Translations under genes and position numbers: made by a program
Shown: positions 39,254 to 48,539 of the stretch, one piece after another
How positions within the stretch are numbered: position 1 is the first letter of the stretch
Layout of the letters: the number at the start of each line of letters is the position of its first letter
The notes under the pieces: generated by a model
Databases searched by the model: none
Seen by the model: the letters and a program-made list of their open reading frames with translations, nothing else
What the model was told of the DNA's origin: nothing
DNA from: Palsa-739 sp036512155
GTDB lineage: Bacteria > Actinomycetota > Thermoleophilia > Gaiellales > Gaiellaceae
NCBI GenBank assembly: GCA_036512155.1
Contig: DATCBD010000028.1
Coordinates: 1 to 64,000, forward strand
Reading direction: 5' to 3'
DNA length: 64,000 bases

Positions 39254-40672
39254 TTAACCCACAGGATCTTCGTGGCGATTGTCACGAAGTTGGGAGCGAT
39301 TTCCCGTGGAAACGGGCGGCAGCTCGAAAACGAACGCCGTTCGGCCAGGGTCGACCTCGAGACGGAGCTCGCCGCCCATGCGCTCAGCCAGCTCGCGCGC
39401 GATGGCCAGGCCGAGACCGCTGCCCGACGCCCGGGAGCCGTCCAGCCGGGTGAAGCGAGCAAAAACCTGGTCGCGATGCTCCACGGGAATCCCGGGGCCG
39501 TCGTCCTCGACGCGAAGGGTCGAGCCGGCGGCGACGACGCGCACATGGGTGCCGGACGGAGTATGGAGGAGGGCGTTGTCCACGAGGGCCCGCCCGACCT
39601 GGAGAACGCGCTCCCGGTCGCCGAGCACCGCGCCCGCTTCCTCGACGACGACGTCGAGCCCGTGCTCGCGCCGGGCGGCGAGCGCGTCCAGCTCCTCCCC
39701 GAGGTCGTTCGCCACGTCGGCGAGCGAGACCGGCTCGAGATCCATCCGCATGCCGCCGGCGTCCAGCCGGGAGAGGTCGAGGAGGTCCAGAGCCAGCTTC
39801 GACAGGCGCGCCATCTGTTCCGCCATCGCGTCGACGAACTCGGCCCGCGTCTCGGCGTCGAGGTCGTCCTCCTGGAGGAGCTCGAGGAAGCCGCCGACCG
39901 AGAAGATCGGCGTGCGCAGCTCGTGTGAGGCGTTCGCGATGAAGGCGCGGCGGGCGTCGTCGAGCTGGGCAAGCTGGCTGCGCATGCGGTCGAACGCGAG
40001 CGCGAGCTCTCCGACCTCGTCCCGCCCGAGGTCGACGACGGGCTCGTCGAAGTCGCCGGCGGCGATCCGGTCGGCCGCGCGCTCGAGCCGCCGGATGCGC
40101 CGGGCGAACGCCGACGCGGCGCCCCAGCCGACGAGCACGGCGAGGCCGAGCGCAATGAGGCCTGCCCAGATCAGCCGCGACCGCACGAGGTCGACGTTCT
40201 CGAGCGTGGCACGCAGCGAGGCCGCAAACAGGATCACGTCGCCGTAGCGATCTGGGATGGCCACCTCGGCGAACGGCTCACCGCTCCGCGTCACGGTCGC
40301 GCGCTGAAGGGTGAGGGTCTCGGCCGCGCTGAGCGCGACGGGGTCCTTGGTGACGTCCTGGGAGAAGCCCGTCCGCCGGGAGTCGGCCGCCACGAGCAGC
40401 GTCGTCGTGCCCCCCGAGCTGTCGGGCGTGAACAGCACGGCGCGGTTCGCATCCGCCGTCCGCGCGGCGTCGTCGATGAAGTCCTGATCGGGAGCGGCGG
40501 CCTCGGAGCGCTCGATCTCGCGCGCGGACTGCGCGAGCAGGGCGAGGCGGCCGTTCACGAGCCTGTGCTGGAGCGTCGGGACGAGCGCTACCCAGACGAC
40601 CGCGAGCGCCCCGGCGACCACCAGCGCCAGCGCGACGCTCAGCCGGGCTCCGACGCGACGGAACGGGTGCAT
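39254..40672 (-). CDS. Sensor histidine kinase (HAMP, HisKA, HATPase)
   Basis: A 472-residue membrane kinase. Helix 1 at residues ~12-33, an extracytoplasmic sensor of ~125 residues, helix 2 at ~165-188, HAMP (RRIRRLERAADRIAAGDF), phospho-His in NASHELRTPIFSVGG, then ATP-binding DNALLHTP, VEDDGPGIP and GSGLGLAIARELAE. Pairs with the OmpR-type regulator that ends 2 nt upstream of its ATG. The signal is unknown. Confidence 0.92.
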   Translation of the reverse strand: MHPFRRVGARLSVALALVVAGALAVVWVALVPTLQHRLVNGRLALLAQSAREIERSEAAAPDQDFIDDAARTADANRAVLFTPDSSGGTTTLLVAADSRRTGFSQDVTKDPVALSAAETLTLQRATVTRSGEPFAEVAIPDRYGDVILFAASLRATLENVDLVRSRLIWAGLIALGLAVLVGWGAASAFARRIRRLERAADRIAAGDFDEPVVDLGRDEVGELALAFDRMRSQLAQLDDARRAFIANASHELRTPIFSVGGFLELLQEDDLDAETRAEFVDAMAEQMARLSKLALDLLDLSRLDAGGMRMDLEPVSLADVANDLGEELDALAARREHGLDVVVEEAGAVLGDRERVLQVGRALVDNALLHTPSGTHVRVVAAGSTLRVEDDGPGIPVEHRDQVFARFTRLDGSRASGSGLGLAIARELAERMGGELRLEVDPGRTAFVFELPPVSTGNRSQLRDNRHEDPVG

Positions 40673-40674
40673 GC

Positions 40675-41379
40675 TCAGCCCCGCAGCCGGTAGCCGACGC
40701 CGCGCACGGTCTGGATGAGATCCGGCTCGTGCGGGTCGACCTCGAGCTTCTCGCGCAGATGCCGCACGTGGACGTCGATCGTCCGCGGTTCCCGGTAGGC
40801 GTAATCGCCCCACAACGCCTCCAGCAGCGCCTGCCTGCTGAAGACACGCCCTGGGCGCGCGGCGAGCGTGCGCAGCAGCTCGAACTCGACGTACGTCAGC
40901 TCCACCGACGCGCCGCGCACCTCCACCGCCCGGCGGGCCAGATCGAGAACGACGCCGTCGGCGCGGATCACGTCCCGGCCGTCCGCCTGGCCGCCCAGCG
41001 CCGCCCGGCGGAGGAGCGCCCGGACGCGGCTCCGGAACTCGCGGATGGAGAAGGGCTTCGTGATGTAGTCGTCCGCCCCCAGCTCGAGGCCGACCACCTT
41101 GTCCAGCTCGTCGTCGCGGGCCGTGAGCATGATGATCGGCACGGTGCTCTGGGCGCGCAGCCGCCGGCACACCTCGAGCCCGTCGAGCTTGGGGAGCATG
41201 AGGTCGAGAACGACGAGGTCGACCCGCTCCGTTCCGAATCGCTGGAGCGCCTCCTCGCCATCCCGCGCTTGCATGACGCGGAAGCCGTCCCGCTCGAGCG
41301 GATAGGTGAGGAGCTTCTGCACGGCGTCCTCGTCGTCGACGAGGAGAATGGTCGCGGCGTCTGGCGTCGGCGTTTTCAC
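40675..41379 (-). CDS. OmpR/PhoB-family response regulator
   Basis: A 234-residue regulator. Receiver: LLVDDEDAVQKLL, phospho-Asp in LVVLDLMLPKLDG, MLTARDDELDK, ADDYITKPF. The C-terminal winged helix (YVEFELLRTLAARPGRVFSR, TIDVHVRHLREKLE, QTVRGVGYRL) binds DNA. GTG 41379 has a 30-nt leader from a TATAGT element that overlaps the -10 of the divergent M28 gene. Confidence 0.93.
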   Translation of the reverse strand: MKTPTPDAATILLVDDEDAVQKLLTYPLERDGFRVMQARDGEEALQRFGTERVDLVVLDLMLPKLDGLEVCRRLRAQSTVPIIMLTARDDELDKVVGLELGADDYITKPFSIREFRSRVRALLRRAALGGQADGRDVIRADGVVLDLARRAVEVRGASVELTYVEFELLRTLAARPGRVFSRQALLEALWGDYAYREPRTIDVHVRHLREKLEVDPHEPDLIQTVRGVGYRLRG

Positions 41380-41410
41380 GTGGAACTCGGAGCCTGCCGG
41401 ATCCGCGTCC

Positions 41411-41417
41411 TACTATA
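41411..41417. promoter_or_regulatory. Overlapping divergent -10 elements, OmpR-type regulator / M28-like gene
   Basis: TACTATA reads TACTAT on the plus strand (8 nt before GTG 41425) and TATAGT on the minus strand (32 nt before GTG 41379). One side is leaderless-type, the other has a leader. Confidence 0.45.
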
Positions 41418-41424
41418 GAGCGCC

Positions 41425-43290
41425 GTGGCAGCCGTCTCGCCTGCGCCGCAGTCATTGCGCCGGCCGCGACCCGGCTCCCTCGACCGCCCCGTCAACGGAC
41501 GTCTGTACCGCGGCACCTGGCTCCTCGTCGGCTTGCCGCTGCTCGTCCTCGCCTTCAGCGTCACGCGTCCTGCGGCGTTGCAGCCGCCGAACCTGCCACC
41601 TGCCTTCGACCGCACCGACGCCCGCGCGCTCGCCGCCGATCTCGCGCTCCGCTACCCGGGCCGGGTTCCCGGAACGCCTGCGGCCGGCGCTGCCGCCCGC
41701 TGGTTCGCCCAGCAGCTGACGCCGTACGGCTACGCCGTCGAGCCCGAGCCGTTCTCCGCCACCATCCCCGGCCAGGGCCGGGCGCGCCTCCTCAACCTCG
41801 TCGTCGAGAAGCGGGGCCTCTCGCACAAGACGATCGTCGTGCTCGCCCATCGCGACAATGCCGGCGTCGGCCCGGGCGCAAACGACAACGCCTCCGGCAC
41901 CGCCGCGCTCATCGAGCTCGCGCGCGCCTATGCACCCACCGGCGGCGCAGCCCAGCTCCGCCTGCCGTACTCGCTGCTCTTCCTCTCCACCGACGGCGGC
42001 GCGTACGGCGGGCTCGGCGCAGCCGCGTTCGCAGCGCACTCGCCCCAGCGCCAGGACGTCATCGCCGTGATCGACCTCGACGCCATCGCCGGGACGGGGC
42101 AGCCCCGGCTCGAGCTGGCCGGCGACACCGCGCGCTCGCCCGCGCCCGGCCTCGTCGAGACGGTCCGCGCCCAGATCGCCGCGCAGACCGGCACCGCCCC
42201 CCAGCACGCGAGCGCCCTCCGGCAGCTCGTCGACTTCGGGTTTCCGTTCAGCGCGTACGAGCAGGCGCCGTTCGTCGCGCGCGGGATCCCAGCGGTGACG
42301 ATCACGACGTCTCCCGACCGGCCGCCGAGCGGCGTCGGAGACGGTCCGGGCGGACTGGACGGCGCACGCCTCGGCCAGATAGGACGGGCCACCCAGAACG
42401 TCGTCGACGCCCTCGAGCAGGGGATCGCGCTGCCGGCCGGGCCGTCCAGCTACGTCTACCTCGGCAGCCGCATCGTCCGCGGCTGGGCGATCGAGATCGT
42501 GCTCGTCGCCGCCCTCCTGCCGTTCCTCGTCGCCGCCGTCGACCTCTTTGCCCGCTGCCGCCGGCGGCGGATCCGGATCTCCCCGGCCCTGCGCAGCTAC
42601 CGCAGCCGCCTCGGCTTCTGGGCGTGGTGCGGCGGGCTCTTCGCCCTCTTCGCGCTCGCCGGCGCGTGGCCCAGTGGCGCACCCCGGCCACCGCTGCTGA
42701 CAGAAGTCCACTGGCCGGCCACCGCCCTCGCAGGCCTGGCCATCCTGGCCGCCGTGGGCTGGCTCGTCGCGCGCGACCGCCTGTACCCCCGTCGGCCCGC
42801 CGCGCCGGAGGAGATCCTGGCCGGGCATGCGGGCGCGCTTCTCGCCCTCGGGGTCGTCGCCTTGCTCGTCGTGGCCACGAACCCGTTTGCGCTCATCTTC
42901 CTGCTGCCGTCGCTCCACCTGTGGCTGTGGCTGCCGCAGGTGCGCGGCCGTGCGTTCGCGCTCCGCGCTGCAGTGCTCGTGTTCGGCTTCACCGGGCCGG
43001 CGCTCCTCATCTGGTCGTTCGCCGCGCGCTACGGGCTCGGGCTCGAGGCGCCGTGGTATGTCGCATGGCTCTACTCGCTCCGCTACGCGGCCGCGCCGGG
43101 GTTCCTCATCGGCCTCGCGTGGGCGGCGGCGGCGGCCCAGCTCGTCGCGCTCTCGGCCGGCCGCTACGCGCCGTACCCGACGGCGGCGGAGCGGCCTCCA
43201 CGCGGCCCGATCCGGGAGACGATCAGACAGCTCGTGCTCGCGCGGCGGCGGCACGGATCCGAGGCTGCCCGCCGCGCGTTACACGGCTGA
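41425..43290 (+). CDS. M28-like membrane protein with degenerate peptidase site
   Basis: A 621-residue protein. Helix at residues ~31-47, an M28 (aminopeptidase-like) domain at ~65-330, then about seven helices. The zinc-site start is kept: VVLAHRDNAG (His142, Asp144) and GANDNASG (bridging Asp154), and VIDLDAIA. The catalytic Glu pair is replaced by STDGGAYGG (Asp190) and the final His ligand is missing (TTSPDRPPSG). It is therefore probably not an active aminopeptidase, or uses another site. It is divergent from the two-component pair and may be its target. Confidence 0.7.
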   Translation: MAAVSPAPQSLRRPRPGSLDRPVNGRLYRGTWLLVGLPLLVLAFSVTRPAALQPPNLPPAFDRTDARALAADLALRYPGRVPGTPAAGAAARWFAQQLTPYGYAVEPEPFSATIPGQGRARLLNLVVEKRGLSHKTIVVLAHRDNAGVGPGANDNASGTAALIELARAYAPTGGAAQLRLPYSLLFLSTDGGAYGGLGAAAFAAHSPQRQDVIAVIDLDAIAGTGQPRLELAGDTARSPAPGLVETVRAQIAAQTGTAPQHASALRQLVDFGFPFSAYEQAPFVARGIPAVTITTSPDRPPSGVGDGPGGLDGARLGQIGRATQNVVDALEQGIALPAGPSSYVYLGSRIVRGWAIEIVLVAALLPFLVAAVDLFARCRRRRIRISPALRSYRSRLGFWAWCGGLFALFALAGAWPSGAPRPPLLTEVHWPATALAGLAILAAVGWLVARDRLYPRRPAAPEEILAGHAGALLALGVVALLVVATNPFALIFLLPSLHLWLWLPQVRGRAFALRAAVLVFGFTGPALLIWSFAARYGLGLEAPWYVAWLYSLRYAAAPGFLIGLAWAAAAAQLVALSAGRYAPYPTAAERPPRGPIRETIRQLVLARRRHGSEAARRALHG

Positions 43291-43387
43291 GTGAGTCGCG
43301 CGACCCGGATTTCCTCCCGCGTCCTCATCGGAGCGGGCGGCAGCCACGCTACATCGTGTACGCGAAGCTCGTGGCGATGACGCCGCG

Positions 43388-44578
43388 TTAGAGCGGCAGG
43401 TACGGAACGTCTGCACCCGCGTCGAGCATGCCTTCGCCGCGCGCGACGTGGACGAGCGCGTTCGCCGCCGCGGCGCGCACGATCATGTGCGACTCCTGTC
43501 CGGCGAGCGGCTCGAGGACGACGTCGCCGGCATCACTTCGCGCGCGCGCGCGCACGAGCTCGTCGCGGCTCGCGTTTCGCCGCAGCGGTGACGCTAGCCG
43601 TCCGTTCTCGAACCGGGGGAGTGGCTCGGCGAGCCCCTGCAAGGCGCGGATCGCGGGCTTGACGAACAGCTCGCAGCCGACGAGGGACGACACCGGATTG
43701 CCCGGCAGTCCGAACACGAGAGTGCGTCCACGAATACCGAACGCGACCGGTTTGCCCGGCTTGACCGCGACCTGCCAGAAGACCTCCTCGACACCGAGCT
43801 CCGCTTCGATACGGCGAACGAGGTCGTGCGGGCCGACGGACACGCCGCCGGAGGTGACGAGCACGTCGGCGGCCAGGCCGCGCTCGAGTGCATCGCGATG
43901 CGCAGCCTCGTCGTCGGCCACCGCCGGCAGGCGCTCGACCTCGGCGCCGACGGCGGCGAGTGCAGCGGCGAGCATGAGCGCGTTCGCTTCGTACACCTGC
44001 CCCGGCGCGAGCGGCGTCCCCGGCGCGACCAGCTCGCTCCCCGTCGCGAGCACCGCGACGCGCGGCCGTCGTGCACAGACGAGCTCCGCAACACCGGCGG
44101 CGGCGAGTGCGCCGAGCTGCGCGGCGCTCAGGCGGACGCCCGCCGGGACGACGACGTCGCCTGCGCGAACGTCACCTCCGCGCGGACGGACGTGCGTGCC
44201 AACCTCAATCGGTTTCGGTACCTCGACGCTGTTGTCCCTCTCGACAACCACTTCGATCGGCGCGACGGCGTCGGCACCGTCGGGAACGACTCCGCCGGTG
44301 GAGATGCCCATCGCCTGCCCGGCGTCGAGGCGACCGGCAGCCGGACTTCCGGCGGCGATGCTCCCGACGATGGAGAGCGTCCCGGGAGCATCTGCCGAAC
44401 GCAGTGCGAACCCATCCATCGCGGAGCTCGGGAACGGGGGCAGGTCAACCGCGGCGCGCGCGGCCTGGGCGGTCACACGGCCGGCCGCCGCTTCGAGCGC
44501 CACCGTCTCCGCTTCAAGTGGCATGCAGCGAGCCAGGATCTGCGCCTGCGCGTCCTCGACGGTGAAGAGTGCCCCCAT
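43388..44578 (-). CDS. moeA: Molybdopterin molybdenumtransferase
   Basis: A 396-residue MoeA inserting molybdate into adenylylated molybdopterin. LPPFPSSAMDGFALRSAD, GISTGGVVPDGADAV, VLATGSELVAPG, VTSGGVSVGPHDLV, VKPGKPVAFG and GLPGNPVSSLV are all conserved. It begins 3 nt after the PBP1 stop, at the end of a four-gene operon with no other cofactor gene; moaB/moaC are 6.5 kb away. Confidence 0.94.
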   Translation of the reverse strand: MGALFTVEDAQAQILARCMPLEAETVALEAAAGRVTAQAARAAVDLPPFPSSAMDGFALRSADAPGTLSIVGSIAAGSPAAGRLDAGQAMGISTGGVVPDGADAVAPIEVVVERDNSVEVPKPIEVGTHVRPRGGDVRAGDVVVPAGVRLSAAQLGALAAAGVAELVCARRPRVAVLATGSELVAPGTPLAPGQVYEANALMLAAALAAVGAEVERLPAVADDEAAHRDALERGLAADVLVTSGGVSVGPHDLVRRIEAELGVEEVFWQVAVKPGKPVAFGIRGRTLVFGLPGNPVSSLVGCELFVKPAIRALQGLAEPLPRFENGRLASPLRRNASRDELVRARARSDAGDVVLEPLAGQESHMIVRAAAANALVHVARGEGMLDAGADVPYLPL

Positions 44579-44581
44579 GAC

Positions 44582-46696
44582 CTATGGCGTCGTCGTCTGT
44601 GTCGTGTCGGTAACCGCCGGCGCGGTGGTCGTCGTGTCGGGCGGCGGCTCGGTGGTCGTCGCCGCGGTCGTCACGGCAATCGTGGGTGTCGTCACGGTCA
44701 CGACGGTCTGCGGTGTCGGTTTCGGCTTTGCGGTGGTCGTGGTCGTCGCCGTGCTCGTCCCGTACGCGAGGCCGTACTCGTACTGGCCGTTCCACGGCAG
44801 CCAGACCGGCTTCGTCGTCGGCGCGGGGAAGGGGACGTCGGCGCTAGTCCCGTCCGCCGTCTCCATGAACAGGTGCCAGATGTCGGCCGGGAACGTCGGC
44901 CCGGAGACCGCGATCCCGTGCACGTCGAGCATCGGCACCTCCCCCTGCGGGTAGCCGATCCACACGGTCGCCTCGAGCCGAGGCGTGTAGCCCGAGAACC
45001 ACGCGTCCGCGTAGTTGTCCGTCGTGCCCGTCTTGCCGGCGTCCGTGCGCCCCGCGACGTGCGCTCCTCGACCGGTGCCGTACAGCATGTTCTGCATCAG
45101 CACCTGCGTGACGGTGCTCGCGACCCAGTCGGGAATGACGCGCTGCTGCTGCGGCTTCCCCCAGCCGGCGCTCGTGTCCACCTTCCCATCGGGAAGCACG
45201 ACCTTCGTGATCGCCATCGGCTTGGAGTAGACGCCGCCCGCCGCGAGCGTCGCGTAGGCGCTCGCCTCCTCGAGCGGCGTCACGCTCTCCGCGCCGAGCG
45301 CGATGGACGGATTCGGCGTCAGCACCGACGTACGGATGCCGAGCTTGCGCGCCATGTTCACGATGTTCTGCGCACCGACGTCGAGCGCGAGGCGCGCGTA
45401 CACCGTGTTGTCGGACTGAATCGTCGCGCTCGACAAGAGCTCGACGCCGGCGTAGGTGTGCTCGTACGTCTGCACGTTCCACTTCAGCGGCGCGTAGTAG
45501 AACGGCGCCGACAGATACGTCGTCGTGAACGGGTTCAGCCCCTCCGACACGGCGGTGGCGAGCGCGATCGTCTTGAACGTCGACCCCGGCTGGCGCGCGC
45601 CGCTCGTGACGAAGTTGAACTGGTTGCCGGTCTTGCCGGGCGTCACCGCAGTCATGGCGCGAATCGCGCCGTTGCTCGGATCAATCGAGACGATCGCCGC
45701 TGCCGGGTCGGTCGGCTGGTCGAGGACGTGCGTCACGGCCACGGTTGCCGCTCGCTGCAATCCGGGGCGGACGGTCGTGTACACCTTCAGACCACCCTCG
45801 CGCACGGTGTTCGTCCCGTACTCCTGCTGCAGCAGGTCTTCGACATAGCCGAAGAAGTACGGCTCGTGGATCGACGTATAGCGCGTGCCCGGATGAAGAT
45901 CGAGGTGACGGTCGGCTTTCGCCGCGAGGTACTGCTCGGAGCTGATGTCGTCATTGCCGAGCAGCGCGTGCAGGACCTCGTCGCGACGCGCGAGCGCATC
46001 CTCCGGCCGCACGAACGGGTCGTAGATGGACGGCGCCTGCGGCAGCCCGGCGAGGAGCGCCGCCTGGTCGAGCGTCAACGCGCGGGCGGGCTCGGAGAAG
46101 TAGGTCTCCGCCGCCGCCTCGATGCCGTACGCGTGGTTGCCGTAGTACACCTGGTTGAGATACGCGGTCAAGATGTGCTGCTTCGACCAGTGCCGGCCGA
46201 GCTTGATCGCGAGGCACGCCTCCGTGAGCTTCCGCTGCAGGGTCTGCGCGCGCGACAGGTAGAGGTTGCGCACGAGCTCCTGCGTGATCGTCGAGCCGCC
46301 CTGCACAATCCGGCCGGCGCGAACGTCGGCGACGACGGCGCGCGCGATGCCGATCGGGTCGATGCCTCCGTGCTGGTAGAAGCGGCGGTCTTCGATCGCC
46401 ACGGTCGCCTTCGGTATCCAGGAGCTCATCTGGCCCCACGAGACCGGCGTGCGGTTGTGCTCGGCGGGGATGACGCCGAGCTCGGAGCCGTCGGCGGCGT
46501 AGACGACGGAGTTCTGCCCCACCGTGACAGGGCGAAGCGCGCTGAGGTTGCAGCTCGAGCTGAAAGCCGCCTCTCCGCCAAGCGTCGCGGCGGCGAGCAC
46601 GAAGGGCGCGACAATGAGCGCGGCGACGATCACGCGCTTGCGCGTCCGAAGCTTCCGGATCTCGTCGCGGCGCTTGCGGCGGCGGTAGGCGCTCAT
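44582..46696 (-). CDS. Class A penicillin-binding protein (PBP1)
   Basis: A 704-residue bifunctional murein synthase. One N-terminal helix (~22-42), then transglycosylase motifs VAIEDRRFYQHGGIDP, GGSTITQELVRNLYLS and KILTAYLN-type HILTAYLNQVYYG. The transpeptidase has SxxK in PGSTFK, SxN in QSDN and KTGT. The last ~60 residues are rich in Thr and Pro, a likely wall-spanning tail. It overlaps mscS by 4 bp. Confidence 0.94.
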   Translation of the reverse strand: MSAYRRRKRRDEIRKLRTRKRVIVAALIVAPFVLAAATLGGEAAFSSSCNLSALRPVTVGQNSVVYAADGSELGVIPAEHNRTPVSWGQMSSWIPKATVAIEDRRFYQHGGIDPIGIARAVVADVRAGRIVQGGSTITQELVRNLYLSRAQTLQRKLTEACLAIKLGRHWSKQHILTAYLNQVYYGNHAYGIEAAAETYFSEPARALTLDQAALLAGLPQAPSIYDPFVRPEDALARRDEVLHALLGNDDISSEQYLAAKADRHLDLHPGTRYTSIHEPYFFGYVEDLLQQEYGTNTVREGGLKVYTTVRPGLQRAATVAVTHVLDQPTDPAAAIVSIDPSNGAIRAMTAVTPGKTGNQFNFVTSGARQPGSTFKTIALATAVSEGLNPFTTTYLSAPFYYAPLKWNVQTYEHTYAGVELLSSATIQSDNTVYARLALDVGAQNIVNMARKLGIRTSVLTPNPSIALGAESVTPLEEASAYATLAAGGVYSKPMAITKVVLPDGKVDTSAGWGKPQQQRVIPDWVASTVTQVLMQNMLYGTGRGAHVAGRTDAGKTGTTDNYADAWFSGYTPRLEATVWIGYPQGEVPMLDVHGIAVSGPTFPADIWHLFMETADGTSADVPFPAPTTKPVWLPWNGQYEYGLAYGTSTATTTTTAKPKPTPQTVVTVTTPTIAVTTAATTTEPPPDTTTTAPAVTDTTQTTTP

Positions 46697-47418
46697 CCGA
46701 AAACGCCGAGCGTGCGCAGCCGCGCGTGCGCACGGAGGCGAAGCTCGCTCTCGAGTCGCAGCGCAGCGGCCGCGTCGGGCGCCGCGGCGCGGACGGTCAC
46801 CGTGGCGTTGCCGTCGAGGCCAGTGACGGCGACGGCCGCGTCGCGCTCCTCGGCCACCTCGTCCCGCAGCGCACCGACGGCCGCATCGAGGTCGCAGGTG
46901 AGCGGCAGCTGGACGGTGATCTCCGCGAACGTCTCCCGGTTGCGGATGGAGGAGTTGAGGATGGTGTCCGAGGCGAGCTTGTCGTTCGGCACGACGAGCC
47001 GTGACCCGTCAGTCGTGCGGATGAACGTGTACGTCAGGCCGATGTCCTCGATCACGCCGTCGACGCCGCCGTAGCTCACGCGGTCGCCCAGCCTGATGGG
47101 CTGCGTGAGCGCGATGAGGATGCCGGCGACGAAGTTCGCGAGCGTGCGCTGCGAGGCGAATCCGACGATGAGGGCGAGCACGGCGGAGGACGCCAGCAAT
47201 CCGCCGGCGACGGCGCGCACCTCGGGAATCACGAGCAGCGCCGAGAAGAAGCCGATGACGAGGATCGCCGTGCTGATGGCGCGCCGCAACACGCGGTAGC
47301 GCGTCATCGCCTCCGGCGGCAGCGTGCGCCGGCTGAGCCACCAGCCGACAACGCGCTCGACCAGCCACACGGCGGCGAAGACTGCGGCGGCGATGACGAT
47401 GCGGTGCCAGAACGGCAT
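46693..47418 (-). CDS. MscS-type mechanosensitive channel
   Basis: A 241-residue small-conductance channel: three helices, the third pore helix in GGLLASSAVLALIVGFASQRTLANFVAGI, then the beta domain QPIRLGDRVSYGGVDGVIEDIGLTYTFIRTTDG and PNDKLASDTILN. Shorter than E. coli MscS (286). It lies between DUF2203 and PBP1 genes, a plausible envelope operon. Confidence 0.9.
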   Translation of the reverse strand: MPFWHRIVIAAAVFAAVWLVERVVGWWLSRRTLPPEAMTRYRVLRRAISTAILVIGFFSALLVIPEVRAVAGGLLASSAVLALIVGFASQRTLANFVAGILIALTQPIRLGDRVSYGGVDGVIEDIGLTYTFIRTTDGSRLVVPNDKLASDTILNSSIRNRETFAEITVQLPLTCDLDAAVGALRDEVAEERDAAVAVTGLDGNATVTVRAAAPDAAAALRLESELRLRAHARLRTLGVFG

Positions 47419-47427
47419 GCGGCCTTC

Positions 47428-47847
47428 CTACTTCGACGCCGGCTCGTCCAACTCTTCCACCGGCCGCCGGCCGGCGAAGCCGTCCTCAATCCGGTGCCAG
47501 TAGCGGATCTCGTCCTCCCCGAGCCCCCAGCACAGAAGCACGGTCTCTCCCTGGTGAAGCGCCGGAAAGTCGATCAGCCCCTCATCCACGTCCTTCACCT
47601 CGGCGCCGTGCTCGGCGATCGCGTCGACGGCGTGTGCGAGCGAACGGGCCTCGCGCTCGACCGCAGCGCTCGCGTCGGCGAGCACGGCCGGCGGGATGCC
47701 ACCGCCGTTTCCACGGATGCGGCCCTCGAGCTCCTCCTGCTGCGCGAGCGCCGCGATGTGCGCGCGGCGGTGCTCGACCATCCGCTCGACGAGCGGGCGG
47801 ACGTGCTCGAGCTCGGCGTTCGCCTCCTCTGGACTGAAGTGCTTCAC
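47428..47847 (-). CDS. DUF2203 family protein
   Basis: A 139-residue soluble protein: VKHFSPEEANAELEHVRPLVERM start, a helical middle, GLIDFPALHQGETVLLCWGLGEDEIRYWHRIEDGFAGRRP end. This is the DUF2203 pattern; no activity is known. GTG 47847 is leaderless-type with TAGGCT 7 nt upstream. First gene of the mscS-PBP1-moeA operon. Confidence 0.85.
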   Translation of the reverse strand: MKHFSPEEANAELEHVRPLVERMVEHRRAHIAALAQQEELEGRIRGNGGGIPPAVLADASAAVEREARSLAHAVDAIAEHGAEVKDVDEGLIDFPALHQGETVLLCWGLGEDEIRYWHRIEDGFAGRRPVEELDEPASK

Positions 47848-47854
47848 GGTCCAC

Positions 47855-47864
47855 AGCCTAGGAT
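47855..47864. promoter_or_regulatory. Overlapping divergent -10 elements, DUF2203 / CPBP protease
   Basis: AGCCTAGGAT holds TAGGAT on the plus strand (47859-47864, 6 nt before GTG 47871) and TAGGCT on the minus strand (47860-47855, 7 nt before GTG 47847). Both starts lack ribosome sites. Confidence 0.55.
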
Positions 47865-47870
47865 CAGCGC

Positions 47871-48536
47871 GTGGATCGCGCACGCCTCGCCGCGTGGACG
47901 GGCCTCGTCGGCCTCCTCGCGGCGCTCAACTACGCCGCACGGTTCTCCGGCTCGAGCAGCACGTCGAGCAACGCGCACAACGACGTCTACAGCTACTCGA
48001 CGTTCGCAGGCGGGCTCATCGTCTACCTCGTCTGGTTGGGGGCAGTCCTCTGGATCGCAGCCGGCCGGCGAGACCTGCTTGCGCTTCGACTCCCGCGCTC
48101 GCTGCCACGCGCCGCAGGCCTGGCGGTCGCCGCCGTGGCTGCCATCTATCTGATCGAGGCGATCGTCTCGGTCATCCCGCTGCCGGAGAGCCCGGGCAAA
48201 GAGCAGGGGCTGACGCCGACACACTGGGAGCCCGCCCACGCGGGCGCGTTCGCCGCGAACGTCATGCTCTACGCGCTCGTCGCACCGGTCGTCGAGGAGC
48301 TGACGTTCCGCGGGCTGGGACAGTCGCTGCTCGCCTTCCTCGGACGCTGGCCGTCGATCGTCGTCGTCGGCATCAGCTTCGGCCTCGCGCATGGACTCGT
48401 GGAGGCGCTGCTCGTCCTCGTTCCCTTCGGCATCACGCTCGCGTGGCTGCGCGACCGCACGAAGAGCGTCTACCCGGGGATGATCGTGCACGGGCTCTTC
48501 AACGGCGTCGCGCTCGCCGTGGCCGTGCTGACCTAG
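47871..48536 (+). CDS. CPBP family intramembrane metalloprotease
   Basis: A 221-residue Rce1/Abi-type membrane protein. The three conserved motifs are APVVEELTFRGLGQSLL (EExxxR), GISFGLAHG (second His) and PGMIVHGLFNGVA. About six helices. Members process prenylated or small peptides or confer immunity; the substrate here is unknown. Leaderless-type GTG start. Confidence 0.88.
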   Translation: MDRARLAAWTGLVGLLAALNYAARFSGSSSTSSNAHNDVYSYSTFAGGLIVYLVWLGAVLWIAAGRRDLLALRLPRSLPRAAGLAVAAVAAIYLIEAIVSVIPLPESPGKEQGLTPTHWEPAHAGAFAANVMLYALVAPVVEELTFRGLGQSLLAFLGRWPSIVVVGISFGLAHGLVEALLVLVPFGITLAWLRDRTKSVYPGMIVHGLFNGVALAVAVLT

Positions 48537-48539
48537 CTC

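Noticed and set aside
43826..47074. 1082-codon plus-strand ORF across moeA and PBP1
   Set aside because: Antisense shadow of two clear genes; composition is Arg/Val/Asp-rich with no family signal.
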